A program made the translations under genes and the position numbers. Shown in pieces: positions 8,421 through 17,698 of a stretch of DNA of 64,000 nucleotides. The notes under the pieces were generated by a model. That model did not search any database, was not told the origin of the DNA, and saw only the letters and a list, made by a program, of their open reading frames with translations. Location of the stretch: NCBI RefSeq assembly GCF_013266755.1, contig NZ_JABRWJ010000012.1, forward strand, positions 124,001 through 188,000, read 5' to 3'. Source of the stretch: Pseudaquabacterium terrae. Its GTDB lineage: Bacteria > Pseudomonadota > Gammaproteobacteria > Burkholderiales > Burkholderiaceae_C. Position 1 is the first letter of the stretch. Each line of letters starts with the position of its first letter.

Positions 8421-8490
8421 GGCCCCCTACGGCCCTGCGGGCCGGTCCCCCCAAGGGGGAGCGTCGCCTTGGGGCGGCCCGGCGGCGACT
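8421..8490. repeat. GC-rich intergenic hairpin repeat after the carbonic anhydrase gene
   Basis: The stretch contains GTCCCCCCAAGGGGGAGC flanked by a second dyad (GTCGCCTTGGGGCGGC...). It directly follows the stop of the minus-strand carbonic anhydrase gene. From memory, similar CCCCAAGGGGG repeats are frequent at gene ends in Burkholderiales. It may act as a transcription terminator or REP-like element. Confidence 0.45.
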
Positions 8491-9622
8491 AGTTCGACTG
8501 CTTGATCAGGCGCCCGGAAGCGCTCTGGATCGGCCGCGCATTCATCGGGTACAGCCGCGCGAAGACATTGATCTGCTCCTGCGCGATCGCCACCGGCTGC
8601 TGCATCACCATCCACAGCACGCCTTCGCTGCAGGGCGGCGTCGTCAGCGAGCCCATGTAGGTGTAGTAGCGCTTGTCCTGCGGCAGCAGGTGGTTCAGGT
8701 CGATCGGCGCCTTGGCGGCCAGCTCCTCGCCCTTTTCCAGCGGCAGGTTGTTCCACACCTGCTGCACCAGCGCATGCGCGCTGCCGCGGTCGAGCAGCAC
8801 CGCCACCACGGCCAGGCGCCCTTCGGCATCCTTGTGCACCAGGTGCGCGACCATGTCGAACTGGCGGCCGTCGATGCGTTCCTCCGACGGCCGGTGGAAG
8901 TGGAACTGCACCAGGTCGTAGCGCCGGCCCTGCACCTCGATCGTATTGCCGCTGCCGACGTTGACCTGCACCGTGTGGCCGTTGTCGATGACGCGGAAAC
9001 CGCTCGGCCGGTAGTCGAACTGCACCGGGTCCAGGTCGACGCGGATGCCGCCGCGGATGTCGATCGGGCTCTGGCGCTGGCCGCTGCCGCACTTGGCGAA
9101 TTCGGGGTTCAGCCGCGCCCAGCCCTCGGGGCCGGCCGAGCCGTCGTAGCTCCAGTGCGGCGAATGGCCGTCGGGCGTGCGGTGAGCAGCCTTGTCGGCG
9201 CGCAGGCGGGTGACGAGATCAGCGGTGGATTCCTTCGAGCCTTCCGGCGCGGCCACCTTGCGCGGCTTCGCGACGGCGGCCGACGCGGCAGCGACCGGCG
9301 CCGGCTGCGCGCCGGCCTCGGCCTTGCTGCTGACCCGCAGCACGAACGGCGACTGGGCGTCCGGCGCCTTCTGCGCACCCAGCCGCTCGGCCAGGCGCTC
9401 ACGCAGCACGTCCATCGGATCGCGCGCCGGCGGGGCCGGCTCGACCAGCTTGACTTTCGGATCGGCGGCGTGGCCGATACGGGTGTCGATGCGCGCCGGC
9501 ATCGGCTTGGGCATCGCGGGCGCGTCGCCGGCGGCCTGCAGCGGGCCGGCCGCGGCGAACGCGGCCAGCAGCGCGGCGGCGAGCCGGCGCGGTGCGAAGA
9601 ACGAAGCGAGGGATGCGGACAT
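8489..9622 (-). CDS. Alpha-type carbonic anhydrase with long N-terminal extension
   Basis: Converts CO2 to bicarbonate, probably in the periplasm. The first ~30 residues are a signal peptide (basic, then AAALLAAFAAAGPLQA). Residues ~30-150 are an Ala/Pro-rich extension absent from ordinary alpha enzymes (~220-250 residues; this protein is 377). The catalytic domain (HWSYDGSAGPEGWARL onward) has zinc ligands H241, H243 and H260 in QFHFHRPSEE and MVAHLVHKD. SLTTPPCSEGV contains the gatekeeper Thr, and C178/C331 can form the conserved disulfide. It stands alone, with a repeat after its stop. Confidence 0.9.
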   Translation of the reverse strand: MSASLASFFAPRRLAAALLAAFAAAGPLQAAGDAPAMPKPMPARIDTRIGHAADPKVKLVEPAPPARDPMDVLRERLAERLGAQKAPDAQSPFVLRVSSKAEAGAQPAPVAAASAAVAKPRKVAAPEGSKESTADLVTRLRADKAAHRTPDGHSPHWSYDGSAGPEGWARLNPEFAKCGSGQRQSPIDIRGGIRVDLDPVQFDYRPSGFRVIDNGHTVQVNVGSGNTIEVQGRRYDLVQFHFHRPSEERIDGRQFDMVAHLVHKDAEGRLAVVAVLLDRGSAHALVQQVWNNLPLEKGEELAAKAPIDLNHLLPQDKRYYTYMGSLTTPPCSEGVLWMVMQQPVAIAQEQINVFARLYPMNARPIQSASGRLIKQSN

Positions 9623-9720
9623 GCGGGCGGCAGGGATAAGTCGGGCCGCCGGGACGCGGACCTCTCCCGAGGGCTATCGGCTGGCGCGCCGCAGTTCTTG
9701 AGCCGGAGAAGCGCCGGATT

Positions 9721-10926
9721 TCAAGGGTTGCGCCGGCGCACCCAGGTCCAGGCGATCAAGCCGACGCTCATCAGAGCGAACGACGCCACCGAGAGCGCGA
9801 CGGTCGAATGCATCACCAGCGGCGCGATCACGCCGGCGACGACGCCGTTGGCGATGCTGCCGACGCAGGCCTGCAGCGACGAGGCCATGCCGCGGCGGTC
9901 GGGCGCCAGGTCGAGCACCATCAGCGTGACCACCGGCGCCATCAGCGCCCAACCGAAGGCGAACACGGCCACCGGCAGCAGCGCCCAGGCCGGGTGCGGC
10001 TTGAGCACGAGGTTCAGCAGCACGTTGAGCACCGACACCGACACCATCACCAGGAAGCCGAGCCGGATCTGCCGCCGCGGCGGCAGCTTGCCGGCCATGC
10101 GCCCGGAGAACCAGGCGCCGCCCATGATGCCGCTGATGGTCAGCACGAAGAACCAGAAGAACTGCGTCGGCCCGAGCGCGAGATGCGTGCCCAGCCACTC
10201 CGGCGCCGACAGCACGTACAGGAACATGCCGTTGAACGGCACGCCGGAGGCGAACAGCAGCGCGACGAAGCGCGGATTGCCCATCAGCTGGCCATAACCG
10301 CGCAGCAGCGGCACGGGATGGAAGGACTGGCGCTGGTCGAGGTGCAGCGTCTCCGGCAGCAGCCTGGCATTCAGCACGATCAGCAGCGCGCCGATGCCGG
10401 TCAGCAGCCAGAAGATCGAATGCCAGCCGGCATGCACGAACAGCAGCCCGCCGAGGATCGGCGCCACCGCCGGCGCCACGCCGAAGAAGATCGTCACCTG
10501 CGACATCACCCGCTGCGCATCAGCGGGCGGGAACATGTCGCGGATGATGGCGCGCGAGACGACGATGCCGGCGCCGGCCGACATGCCCTGCAGCGCGCGA
10601 AAGGCGATCAGCGCGCCGATCGATTCGGACAGCGCGCAACCCAGCGACGCCAGCGTGAACATGATCAAGCCGCCGAGCACCACCGGCCGGCGCCCGATCG
10701 CATCGGACAGCGCACCGTGGAACAGGTTCATCAGCGCGAAGCCGAACAGGTAGGCCGACAGCGTCTGCTGCATCTGCGCCGGCGTGGCGCTCAGCGACGT
10801 GGCGATGCCCTGGAAGGCCGGCAGGTAGGTGTCGATCGCGAACGGACCCAGCGAGCCGAGGCAGGCCAGCAGCATCGCGAGCGCCCAGCGCGGGCGGCGC
10901 CAGAGCAGGTGAGAGTCGGGATTCAT
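9721..10926 (-). CDS. MFS transporter, Bcr/CflA drug-efflux family
   Basis: A 401-residue membrane protein with ~12 hydrophobic segments. PFAIDTYLPAFQGIA in helix 1, LSDAIGRRPVVLGGL after helix 2 and QGMSAGAGIVVSRAIIRDMF in helix 4-5 are hallmarks of the Bcr/CflA subfamily of proton-driven drug exporters. I chose ATG 10926 over 10956 because family members start just before the first membrane helix. It follows the HxlR regulator gene on the same strand by ~58 bases and is probably in its operon. The substrate is unknown. Confidence 0.87.
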   Translation of the reverse strand: MNPDSHLLWRRPRWALAMLLACLGSLGPFAIDTYLPAFQGIATSLSATPAQMQQTLSAYLFGFALMNLFHGALSDAIGRRPVVLGGLIMFTLASLGCALSESIGALIAFRALQGMSAGAGIVVSRAIIRDMFPPADAQRVMSQVTIFFGVAPAVAPILGGLLFVHAGWHSIFWLLTGIGALLIVLNARLLPETLHLDQRQSFHPVPLLRGYGQLMGNPRFVALLFASGVPFNGMFLYVLSAPEWLGTHLALGPTQFFWFFVLTISGIMGGAWFSGRMAGKLPPRRQIRLGFLVMVSVSVLNVLLNLVLKPHPAWALLPVAVFAFGWALMAPVVTLMVLDLAPDRRGMASSLQACVGSIANGVVAGVIAPLVMHSTVALSVASFALMSVGLIAWTWVRRRNP

Positions 10927-10984
10927 CGAAGCGGGCGAGTGTAGCGGCCGCTCCACGAACGCCGCTCCGACGTCTAGACAAGCG

Positions 10985-11320
10985 TCATTCGGTGCCTGTC
11001 TTGCGTTGCCAGCGCAGCGCCCAGATCGTCAGCGGCTCGAACGCTGCCACCAGCTCGAGTCCCAGCGCCGTCAGCGCATAACCGTCGGCGCCGGCCTCGG
11101 CGAGGCCGGCTTCGCGCAGCTCGGCCAGACGCTGGTTCAGCACCGTCGGCGAGAGCTCGCCGCAGGCCGCTTGCAGTGCGCGAAAGGTCAGCGGCGCGCT
11201 GCGCAGCTCCCAGATCACGCGCAGCATCCAGCGCCGCTGGAAGAGCTCGAGCGCGGCGTTGATCGCGTCCTTGGCAGCACGCTGACGCGTGGACATCGGG
11301 GCGGTGGTGCGTGAGGGCAT
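10985..11320 (-). CDS. HxlR-family transcriptional regulator
   Basis: The 111-residue protein matches the HxlR family: ELFQRRWMLRVIWELRSAPLTF (helix 1-2), LSPTVLNQRLAELREAGL (recognition helix), then a short wing. Such single-domain regulators respond to redox or electrophile stress. It is divergent from an AhpD-like gene, and two inverted repeats of GCTAC fill the spacer, the first abutting this start codon. An internal ATG at 11296 is an alternative start. It leads a likely operon with the MFS exporter. Confidence 0.85.
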   Translation of the reverse strand: MPSRTTAPMSTRQRAAKDAINAALELFQRRWMLRVIWELRSAPLTFRALQAACGELSPTVLNQRLAELREAGLAEAGADGYALTALGLELVAAFEPLTIWALRWQRKTGTE

Positions 11321-11363
11321 GCTACGTTTACTGTAGCATCGGCAACGCTACTGATTTAGTAGC
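11321..11363. promoter_or_regulatory. Two GCTAC/GTAGC palindromes, candidate HxlR operators
   Basis: Site 1 is GCTAC (11321-11325)...GTAGC (11333-11337). Site 2 is GCTACT (11347-11352)...AGTAGC (11358-11363). Their centres are 26 bases apart in the 64-base divergent spacer, so one dimer could sit on each promoter. This arrangement suggests shared control of the exporter operon and the AhpD-like gene. Confidence 0.5.
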
Positions 11364-11384
11364 GCATCGACCCAGGAACTCCCG

Positions 11385-11978
11385 ATGGACCGCATCGCCC
11401 CCGTCACCGCACCCTACTCCGCCGCGCTCGCCGACTGCTTCGCCCGCCTGCTGCCGCCCGGCATGACGCCGCCGGTGCTGTTCCGAGCCGTCGCGCGCAA
11501 CGAAGGCCTGTTCAAGCACCTCGTCGACAGCGGCCTGCTCGGACCCACCGGCCTGCTGGATCGCCGCGTGCTGCCGGGCCCCTTGCGCGAGGCGCTGATC
11601 CTGCGCACCTGCGTGGCCTGGCGCAACCACTACGAGTGGCAGTTGCATGTCGGCACGATCGCGCGGCGCATGGGTCTCTCGGACGCGCAGATCGCGGATA
11701 CGCGGCGCGCGCAGCCGGATCCGGCGTTGTGGTCGGCGCAAACGCACGTGCTGTTCGAGCTCGTCGATGCGCTGGTGCTGCGGCGGGACGTCGACGATGC
11801 GCTGTTCGCGAAGGTGCGCGCACAAGCCGACGATGCGCTGCTGATCGAGGTCACACAGCTGGTCGGGCTGTATTCGGGCATCGGCATGCTGGCGGCGCTG
11901 ATCCAGCCGTCGCCCGACCCGTACGGCGCCGCGCTGCCGCTGGTTGAAGAACAAGAAAAGTGTGAAGCAAGCCGATAG
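11385..11978 (+). CDS. Carboxymuconolactone decarboxylase/AhpD-like protein
   Basis: A 197-residue helical protein of the CMD/AhpD superfamily, with RVLPGPLREALILRTCVAWRNHYEW as the core helix pair (~residues 60-85). The redox CxxC of true AhpD peroxidases is replaced by C-V-A-W, so disulfide chemistry is doubtful; the HYEW segment keeps the conserved histidine. The start is supported by AGGA upstream. It is divergent from HxlR and probably under its control. Its last 15-17 bases overlap the 3' end of the convergent RNase P RNA gene. Confidence 0.78.
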   Translation: MDRIAPVTAPYSAALADCFARLLPPGMTPPVLFRAVARNEGLFKHLVDSGLLGPTGLLDRRVLPGPLREALILRTCVAWRNHYEWQLHVGTIARRMGLSDAQIADTRRAQPDPALWSAQTHVLFELVDALVLRRDVDDALFAKVRAQADDALLIEVTQLVGLYSGIGMLAALIQPSPDPYGAALPLVEEQEKCEASR

Positions 11979-12411
11979 GCCGGATTCTGTGCAGCGCGTT
12001 CCTCTTGCGAAGACCGCGCCGTGACCGCCATTCGTCTGGGCCGGGGGTCACCCCACCGGCTCGGTGCCACCTACCCGCACACTCCCCGGGCCGGATCAAT
12101 GTGTGCCTATTCGGTGTTGCTGCGCGTAGAGATTGCCCGTTTCACCCGATGCGGGGCTTCGCCCCGCATCGGGTGGCTGCTGCCCGCCGGGCTTTCGCCC
12201 GTCGCAAGTCGGCTTTCGCCGCCTTGGCGCCTGCTGACGCAGGCGCTGCGCAGAACACCCGGCTCGGGACCCCGCGCCGACTCGTCTCTGTTGCTCTGAT
12301 CCTCACCTCACGGTGGACAGCCGTTAGCTGCTACGCCGCCCTGTGCAGTCCGGACCTTCCTCCAGGGCCGCCTTTCGGCGATCGCCCCAGCGGCGGTCTG
12401 GCTTGCTTCAC
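11962..12411 (-). ncRNA. rnpB: RNase P RNA, class A
   Basis: Read on the minus strand, the 5' end GTGAAGCAAGCCAGACCGCC pairs with the 3' end GGCTTGCTTCAC to form helix P1. The conserved AGGAAGGTCCGGACTGCAC (CRI, near 12350) and the 3' CACAGAATCCGGCCTATCGG (CR V, near 11985) are present. Length of ~450 nt suits a betaproteobacterial type A RNA with long P3/P12 hairpins (GCGGGGCTTCGCCCCGC is visible). A -10-like GATAAT lies at 12424-12419, 7 bases before the 5' end. T-rich sequence follows P1. It is the catalytic RNA that matures tRNA 5' ends. Confidence 0.95.
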
Positions 12412-12447
12412 GCGTGCGATTATCGCGGCGCAAGGAGACCTGAACCG

Positions 12448-13362
<915 letters not shown>

Positions 13363-13369
13363 GCCTGAT

Positions 13370-13762
13370 TCACAGCGCGCGCCATTGCGCCAGGCAGTGG
13401 CGCGCCAGCGCGGTGATCCAGCACGGCTCCGACGGGTCGAAGGCCAGGCCGAAGCGCGGGCTGACGATGAAGCCGGCGCGACGAAAGGCATCCGGGTCCT
13501 GCGCCTGCACGAAGGCTTCCAGGCTGCGGAACGGCACCGCGACGGCATCGAGCTCGAGCACCGGCGCCTGCGTCGTGATCTCCTCGAGCCGGCCGTTGTC
13601 CTGGAAGCGGAACACGATGTCGCCGTAGTCGAGTTCGGTCAGGCCGACGTCGTTGCGCGCCTCGGCAAAAGGCTGGCCGCGCGCGGCGACGATGTCATCG
13701 CGCCGGCACGAGAACGGCGCGTCGCCGACGACGACGAACGGGTCCAGCTTCAGCGTCGTCAA
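13370..13762 (-). CDS. Conserved-looking hypothetical protein downstream of pyrC
   Basis: A 130-residue protein, [14 protein letters not shown] at the start and [11 protein letters not shown] at the end. Start is TTG 13762, which overlaps the pyrC stop as TTGA, implying translational coupling. It mixes beta strands and helices, with [22 protein letters not shown] suggesting a small alpha/beta fold; no signal peptide or membrane segment. I do not recognise the family. A much longer open frame covers it, but its upstream part is a shadow of pyrC. Confidence 0.6.
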   Translation of the reverse strand: MTTLKLDPFVVVGDAPFSCRRDDIVAARGQPFAEARNDVGLTELDYGDIVFRFQDNGRLEEITTQAPVLELDAVAVPFRSLEAFVQAQDPDAFRRAGFIVSPRFGLAFDPSEPCWITALARHCLAQWRAL

Positions 13763-14793
13763 TCCACCTGCCGCCAGGCCAGCGTCTCGCCGCCTCGCAA
13801 GGGCTTCAGCTGCGCATCCCCGAACGGCACGCTCTGCGGCAGCGTCCAGCTCTCGCGCTTCAGCGTCACCGTGCCCGCATTGCGCGGCAGCCCGTAGAAC
13901 GCCGGCCCATGATGGCTGGCGAAACCTTCGAGCTTGTCCAGCGCATCGACGGCCTCGAAGGCTTCGGCATACAGCTCCAGCGCGCTCAACGCGGTGAAGC
14001 AGCCGGCGCCGCACACCGACGCTTCCTTCATCACCGAGGCATGCGGTGCCGAATCGGTGCCGAGGAAGAACTTCGCGCTGCCCGAGGCCGCGGCGGCGAC
14101 CAGCGCCTGGCGGTGCTGCTCGCGCTTGAGCACCGGCAGGCAGTAGTAATGCGGCCGCAGGCCACCCTGGAAAATCGCATTGCGGTTGTAGAGCAGGTGG
14201 TGCGCGGTGATCGTCGCGGCGGTCTCGGGGCCGGCCTCGGCGACGTACTGCGCGGCTTCCTTGGTCGTGATGTGCTCGAAGACCACCTTCAGCGCCGGGA
14301 AGTCGCGCCGCAGCGGCTGCATCACGCGCTCGATGAACACCGCCTCGCGGTCGAACACGTCGACGGCCGGGTCGGTGACCTCGCCATGCACCAGCAGCAG
14401 CAAACCTTCGCGCTGCATCGTCTCGAGCACCGCGTGGATCTTGCGCATGTCGGTGACGCCGGCGTCGCTGTTGGTCGTCGCGCCGGCCGGGTAGAGCTTG
14501 GCGGCGACGATGCCGGCGGCGCGCGCGCGGCGGATCTCGTCGGCGTCCAGGCGATCGGTCAGGTACAGCGTCATCAGCGGCTCGAACGTCAGCCCGGCCG
14601 GCAGCGCGGCGAGGATGCGGTCGCGGTAGGCCAGCGCCATCGCCGTGGTCGTGATCGGCGGCTTCAGGTTCGGCATCACGATCGCGCGGCCGAACTGGCG
14701 CGCAGTGTGCGGCAGCACCGCGGCCATCGCCGCGCCGTCGCGCAGGTGCAGATGCCAGTCGTCGGGGCGGGTGATCGTCAACATCGTTCTCAT
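13759..14793 (-). CDS. pyrC: Dihydroorotase
   Basis: The 344-residue zinc enzyme of pyrimidine synthesis closes carbamoyl-aspartate to dihydroorotate. [10 protein letters not shown] (residues 11-20) supplies the first two zinc histidines, [13 protein letters not shown] holds the bridging carboxylated lysine (K99), LLVHGEV and FEHITTKEA supply further ligands, and GTDSAPH holds the catalytic aspartate. This is the class II, E. coli-type enzyme. Start ATG 14793 gives [16 protein letters not shown] 14784 is possible. It is divergent from a SnoaL-like gene and coupled to the downstream hypothetical. Confidence 0.95.
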   Translation of the reverse strand: MRTMLTITRPDDWHLHLRDGAAMAAVLPHTARQFGRAIVMPNLKPPITTTAMALAYRDRILAALPAGLTFEPLMTLYLTDRLDADEIRRARAAGIVAAKLYPAGATTNSDAGVTDMRKIHAVLETMQREGLLLLVHGEVTDPAVDVFDREAVFIERVMQPLRRDFPALKVVFEHITTKEAAQYVAEAGPETAATITAHHLLYNRNAIFQGGLRPHYYCLPVLKREQHRQALVAAAASGSAKFFLGTDSAPHASVMKEASVCGAGCFTALSALELYAEAFEAVDALDKLEGFASHHGPAFYGLPRNAGTVTLKRESWTLPQSVPFGDAQLKPLRGGETLAWRQVD

Positions 14794-14879
14794 TCTGCAA
14801 TTCTGTCATTCGCTGCATCCGCGGCGGCGCGAACGGCGTAGACCGGATGGTCCGTCCACTCACCCTGCAGGAGATCCTC

Positions 14880-15272
14880 ATGAGCGATCCGCTGTCGACG
14901 ATCCAGAACCTCTACGCCGCCTTCGGCCGCGGCGACATCCCCGGCCTGCTCGCGCTGCTGAGCACCGATGTCACCTGGCAATTCATCGGCGACCGCAAGG
15001 CGCCCTACACCGGCACCGCGCGCGGCCATGGCCAGGTGGCAGAGTGGTTCGGCATGGTGGCGCAGGTCGACGGCATCCAGGCCTTCGAGCCGCGCCAGTT
15101 CCTGGTCGGCCCGGACCACGTCACGGTGATCGGCTTCGAGCGCACGCAGGCGCTGCCGGACGGCGGCGTGTTCGAGTGCGAGTGGGTGCATGTGTGGCAG
15201 CTGAAGGACGGCCTGGTCCAGCGCTTCCTCGGCATCCTGGACAGCGAAGCCGCGGCGATCGCGCGTCCCTGA
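14880..15272 (+). CDS. SnoaL/NTF2-like domain protein
   Basis: A 130-residue protein with the NTF2 cone fold: an N-terminal helix (STIQNLYAAFGRGDIPGLLALL), the DVTWQFIG strand and a C-terminal DGLVQRFLGILDS. Many family members are uncharacterised or act as small-ligand isomerases or hydrolases. Start ATG 14880 follows CAGGAGAT. It stands alone between divergent pyrC and the amino-acid transporter operon. No catalytic assignment is possible. Confidence 0.78.
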   Translation: MSDPLSTIQNLYAAFGRGDIPGLLALLSTDVTWQFIGDRKAPYTGTARGHGQVAEWFGMVAQVDGIQAFEPRQFLVGPDHVTVIGFERTQALPDGGVFECEWVHVWQLKDGLVQRFLGILDSEAAAIARP

Positions 15273-15298
15273 AGCACGGCCCTGAAGCACGGCCCTGA
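15267..15298 (+). repeat. 13-base tandem duplication
   Basis: CCCTGAAGCACGG occurs at 15267-15279 and again at 15280-15292, followed by a partial third copy CCCTGA. The first copy contains the stop codon of the SnoaL-like gene. It is a simple slippage-type repeat. Confidence 0.8.
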
Positions 15299-15350
15299 GC
15301 AACGCGCGGCGCTTGGCTCTCCGAGCCCCGGCGCTACGGGTTGGCGCCAG

Positions 15351-15379
15351 GGCTCGCACGCTTCTTGCGTCCCTATACT
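15351..15379 (+). promoter_or_regulatory. Possible promoter of the aapJQMP operon
   Basis: TATACT at 15374-15379 is a good -10 hexamer, but no -35 lies 16-18 bases upstream. The same stretch contains TCGCACG-CTTC-TTGCG, close to the sigma-54 consensus except that the -24 GG reads CG. Either could drive this nitrogen-related operon. Confidence 0.3.
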
Positions 15380-15456
15380 CGCGCACGCTTGCGGCCGCCG
15401 GCCCGCCTGGCAGCCGCTGTTTCCAAGTGCCGAACAACTCCCGGGGGATGCACCAC

Positions 15457-16494
15457 ATGAAGCAACAGACGACCAAGACCTGGCTCGGCGCCGCCGTCGC
15501 CGCGACCGCGCTGGCGCTCGCCGCGCTGCCCGCGCAGGCCGGCAAGACGATGGATGCGATCAAGGCCCGCGGCCAGCTGGTCTGCGGTGTCAACACCGGC
15601 CTGCCGGGCTTCTCGGCCGCCGACAGCCAGGGCAACTGGACCGGCCTCGACGTCGACGTCTGCAAGGCGATCGCCGCCGCAATGCTCGGCGATGCCACCA
15701 AGATCAAGTACGTGCCGCTGACGGCGCAGCAGCGCTTCACGGCGCTGCAGTCCGGCGAGGTCGACATCCTGTCGCGCAACACCACCTGGACGCTGACGCG
15801 CGACGCCTCGCTCGGCATGAACTTCATCGGCGTGACCTTCTACGACGGCCAGGGCTTCATGGTGCCGGCCAAGGGCAAGGTCAAGAGCGCCAAGCAGCTC
15901 AAGGGCGCGACGGTCTGCGTGCAGTCGGGCACCACGACCGAGAAGAACCTGACCGACTTCTCGCGCGCCAACAAGCTCGACATCAAGCCGGTGGTGTTCG
16001 AGAAGGTCGAAGCCGCCAACGGCGCGTATTTCTCCGGCCGCTGCCAGGCCTACACCACCGATGCGTCGGGCCTGGCCTCGTACCGCAAGCAGGAAGCCAA
16101 GAACCCCGCCGACCACATCATCCTGCCCGAGCTGATCTCGAAGGAGCCGCTGGGGCCGGTGGTGCGCCGCGGCGACGACGAGTTCTTCGCCATCGCCAAG
16201 TGGGTGGTCTTCGCGCTGATCGAGGCCGAGGAATACGGCGTCACGCAGGCCAATGCCGACCAGCAGAAGACGAGCACCGATCCGGTGGTGCAGCGCATCC
16301 TCGGCACCAGCGAAGACACCGGCAAGCTGCTCGGCCTCGACAAGGACTGGGCCTACCGCGCGATCAAGGCGGTCGGCAACTACGGCGAGATCTTCGAGCG
16401 CAACGTCGGCGAGAAGTCGTCGCTCGGCCTGCCGCGCGGCGTGAATGGCTTGTGGAACAAGGGCGGCATCATGTACGCCCCGCCGGTGCGCTGA
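15457..16494 (+). CDS. aapJ: General L-amino-acid ABC transporter, periplasmic binding protein
   Basis: A 345-residue secreted binding protein. The signal peptide is KQQTTKTWLGAAVAATALAL up to PAQA, and the mature part begins GKTMDAIKARGQLVCGVN, as in AapJ/BztA/YhdW. It captures a broad range of L-amino acids for import. Start ATG 15457 has GGGGG nine bases upstream; ATG 15448 would sit inside that ribosome site. It leads a complete J-Q-M-P operon. Two Cys pairs (for example VDVCKAI, ATVCVQSG) are typical of the family. Confidence 0.92.
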   Translation: MKQQTTKTWLGAAVAATALALAALPAQAGKTMDAIKARGQLVCGVNTGLPGFSAADSQGNWTGLDVDVCKAIAAAMLGDATKIKYVPLTAQQRFTALQSGEVDILSRNTTWTLTRDASLGMNFIGVTFYDGQGFMVPAKGKVKSAKQLKGATVCVQSGTTTEKNLTDFSRANKLDIKPVVFEKVEAANGAYFSGRCQAYTTDASGLASYRKQEAKNPADHIILPELISKEPLGPVVRRGDDEFFAIAKWVVFALIEAEEYGVTQANADQQKTSTDPVVQRILGTSEDTGKLLGLDKDWAYRAIKAVGNYGEIFERNVGEKSSLGLPRGVNGLWNKGGIMYAPPVR

Positions 16495-16512
16495 TCGCCT
16501 GACTCTGAGCCG

Positions 16513-17694
16513 ATGACGGCCCGCGCCGCCCCCAAGGGCAAACGCGACTGGTCGCTGCGCAGCCGCGCGGTGCGGGCCTTGCTGTACCAGCTGCTGGCAC
16601 TGACGCTGATCGTGCTGGCAGTCTGGTTCCTCGCGCACAACACCTTCGAGAACATGCGGGTGCGCGGCATCCGCAGCGGTTTCGACTTCCTGCTGCAGCC
16701 CGCGGGCTTCGACATCGGCGAGCTGCCGATCGCCTACGACGCGCTCGATCCGTACTGGAAGGCGTTCCTGATCGGCGTGCTCAATACCCTGCGCGTCGCG
16801 GTGATCGGCATCGTGCTGGCCACGCTGATCGGCACGCTGCTGGGCATCGGCCGCTTCTCGCACAACGCGATCGTGCGCGGGCTGTGCTACGGCTATGTCG
16901 AGCTGTTCCGCAACATCCCGATCCTGCTGCAGCTGCTGATGTGGTACCTGCTGCTGACCGAATGGCTGCCCGATCCCGCCGAGCCGCTGTCGGCCTTCGG
17001 CGTGTTCTTCCTGAGCAAGGGCGGGCTGAACCTGCCGGTGCCGGTGTGGGGCACGGGCCATGCGTTGACGGCCGGCGGCCTCATCGTGGGGGCCGCTGCG
17101 GCGTGGGGTTATGCGCGCTGGGTGCGCTTGCGCTTCGAGCGCACCGGCCGGCCGCTGCCGGTCGCCGCGCCGGCGGTGGCCCTGATGCTCGGCGGCGCGC
17201 TGCTCGGCTGGCTCGCCGGCGGGTCGCCGAACGAGTGGAACCTGCCGAAGGCCGGTGACGTGGCCGTCGAAGGCGGCAGCGCGCTGACGCCGGAGTTCAT
17301 CTCGGTGCTGCTGGGCCTGACCTTCTACACCGCGGCCTTCATCGCCGAAGTGGTGCGCGGCGGCATCCAGTCGGTGCCCGGCGGGCAGAGCGAAGCGGCA
17401 GGCGCGTTGGGCCTGTCGCGCGGGCAGCTGATGCGCCTGGTCGTGCTGCCGCAGGCGCTGCGCGTGATCATCCCGCCGACGACCAACCAGTACCTGAACC
17501 TGACCAAGAACTCGTCGCTCGCGGTGGCGATCGGCTATCCCGACGTGGTGTCGATCTCCAACACCGCGCTGAATCAGACCGGCCGCGCGGTCGAGTGCAT
17601 CGCGATCATCATGCTGGTGTACCTGTTCACGTCGCTGACGACCTCGGGGCTGATGAACTGGTACAACAAGCGCGCGGCGATCAAGGAACGTTAA
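16513..17694 (+). CDS. aapQ: General L-amino-acid ABC transporter, permease
   Basis: The 393-residue inner-membrane permease has the family's long insert between membrane segments. YVELFRNIPILLQLLMWY is the conserved polar-amino-acid permease motif near residue 130. The EAA loop reads GGQSEAAGALGLSRGQLMRLVVLPQALR near residue 290, which contacts the ATPase. It lies 18 bases after aapJ and 4 bases before aapM. Length agrees with AapQ/BztB. Confidence 0.92.
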   Translation: MTARAAPKGKRDWSLRSRAVRALLYQLLALTLIVLAVWFLAHNTFENMRVRGIRSGFDFLLQPAGFDIGELPIAYDALDPYWKAFLIGVLNTLRVAVIGIVLATLIGTLLGIGRFSHNAIVRGLCYGYVELFRNIPILLQLLMWYLLLTEWLPDPAEPLSAFGVFFLSKGGLNLPVPVWGTGHALTAGGLIVGAAAAWGYARWVRLRFERTGRPLPVAAPAVALMLGGALLGWLAGGSPNEWNLPKAGDVAVEGGSALTPEFISVLLGLTFYTAAFIAEVVRGGIQSVPGGQSEAAGALGLSRGQLMRLVVLPQALRVIIPPTTNQYLNLTKNSSLAVAIGYPDVVSISNTALNQTGRAVECIAIIMLVYLFTSLTTSGLMNWYNKRAAIKER

Positions 17695-17698
17695 GCCG

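Noticed and set aside
8105..10297. A 730-codon plus-strand frame over the carbonic anhydrase
   Set aside because: It crosses the IS right end and is antisense to two well-supported genes.
13370..14881. A 503-codon frame as a single gene
   Set aside because: Its first three quarters are a shadow of pyrC; only the last 130 codons look like a protein.
15267..15298. The 13-base tandem duplication as a regulatory repeat or CRISPR-like unit
   Set aside because: Only two full copies and no spacers; simple slippage explains it.
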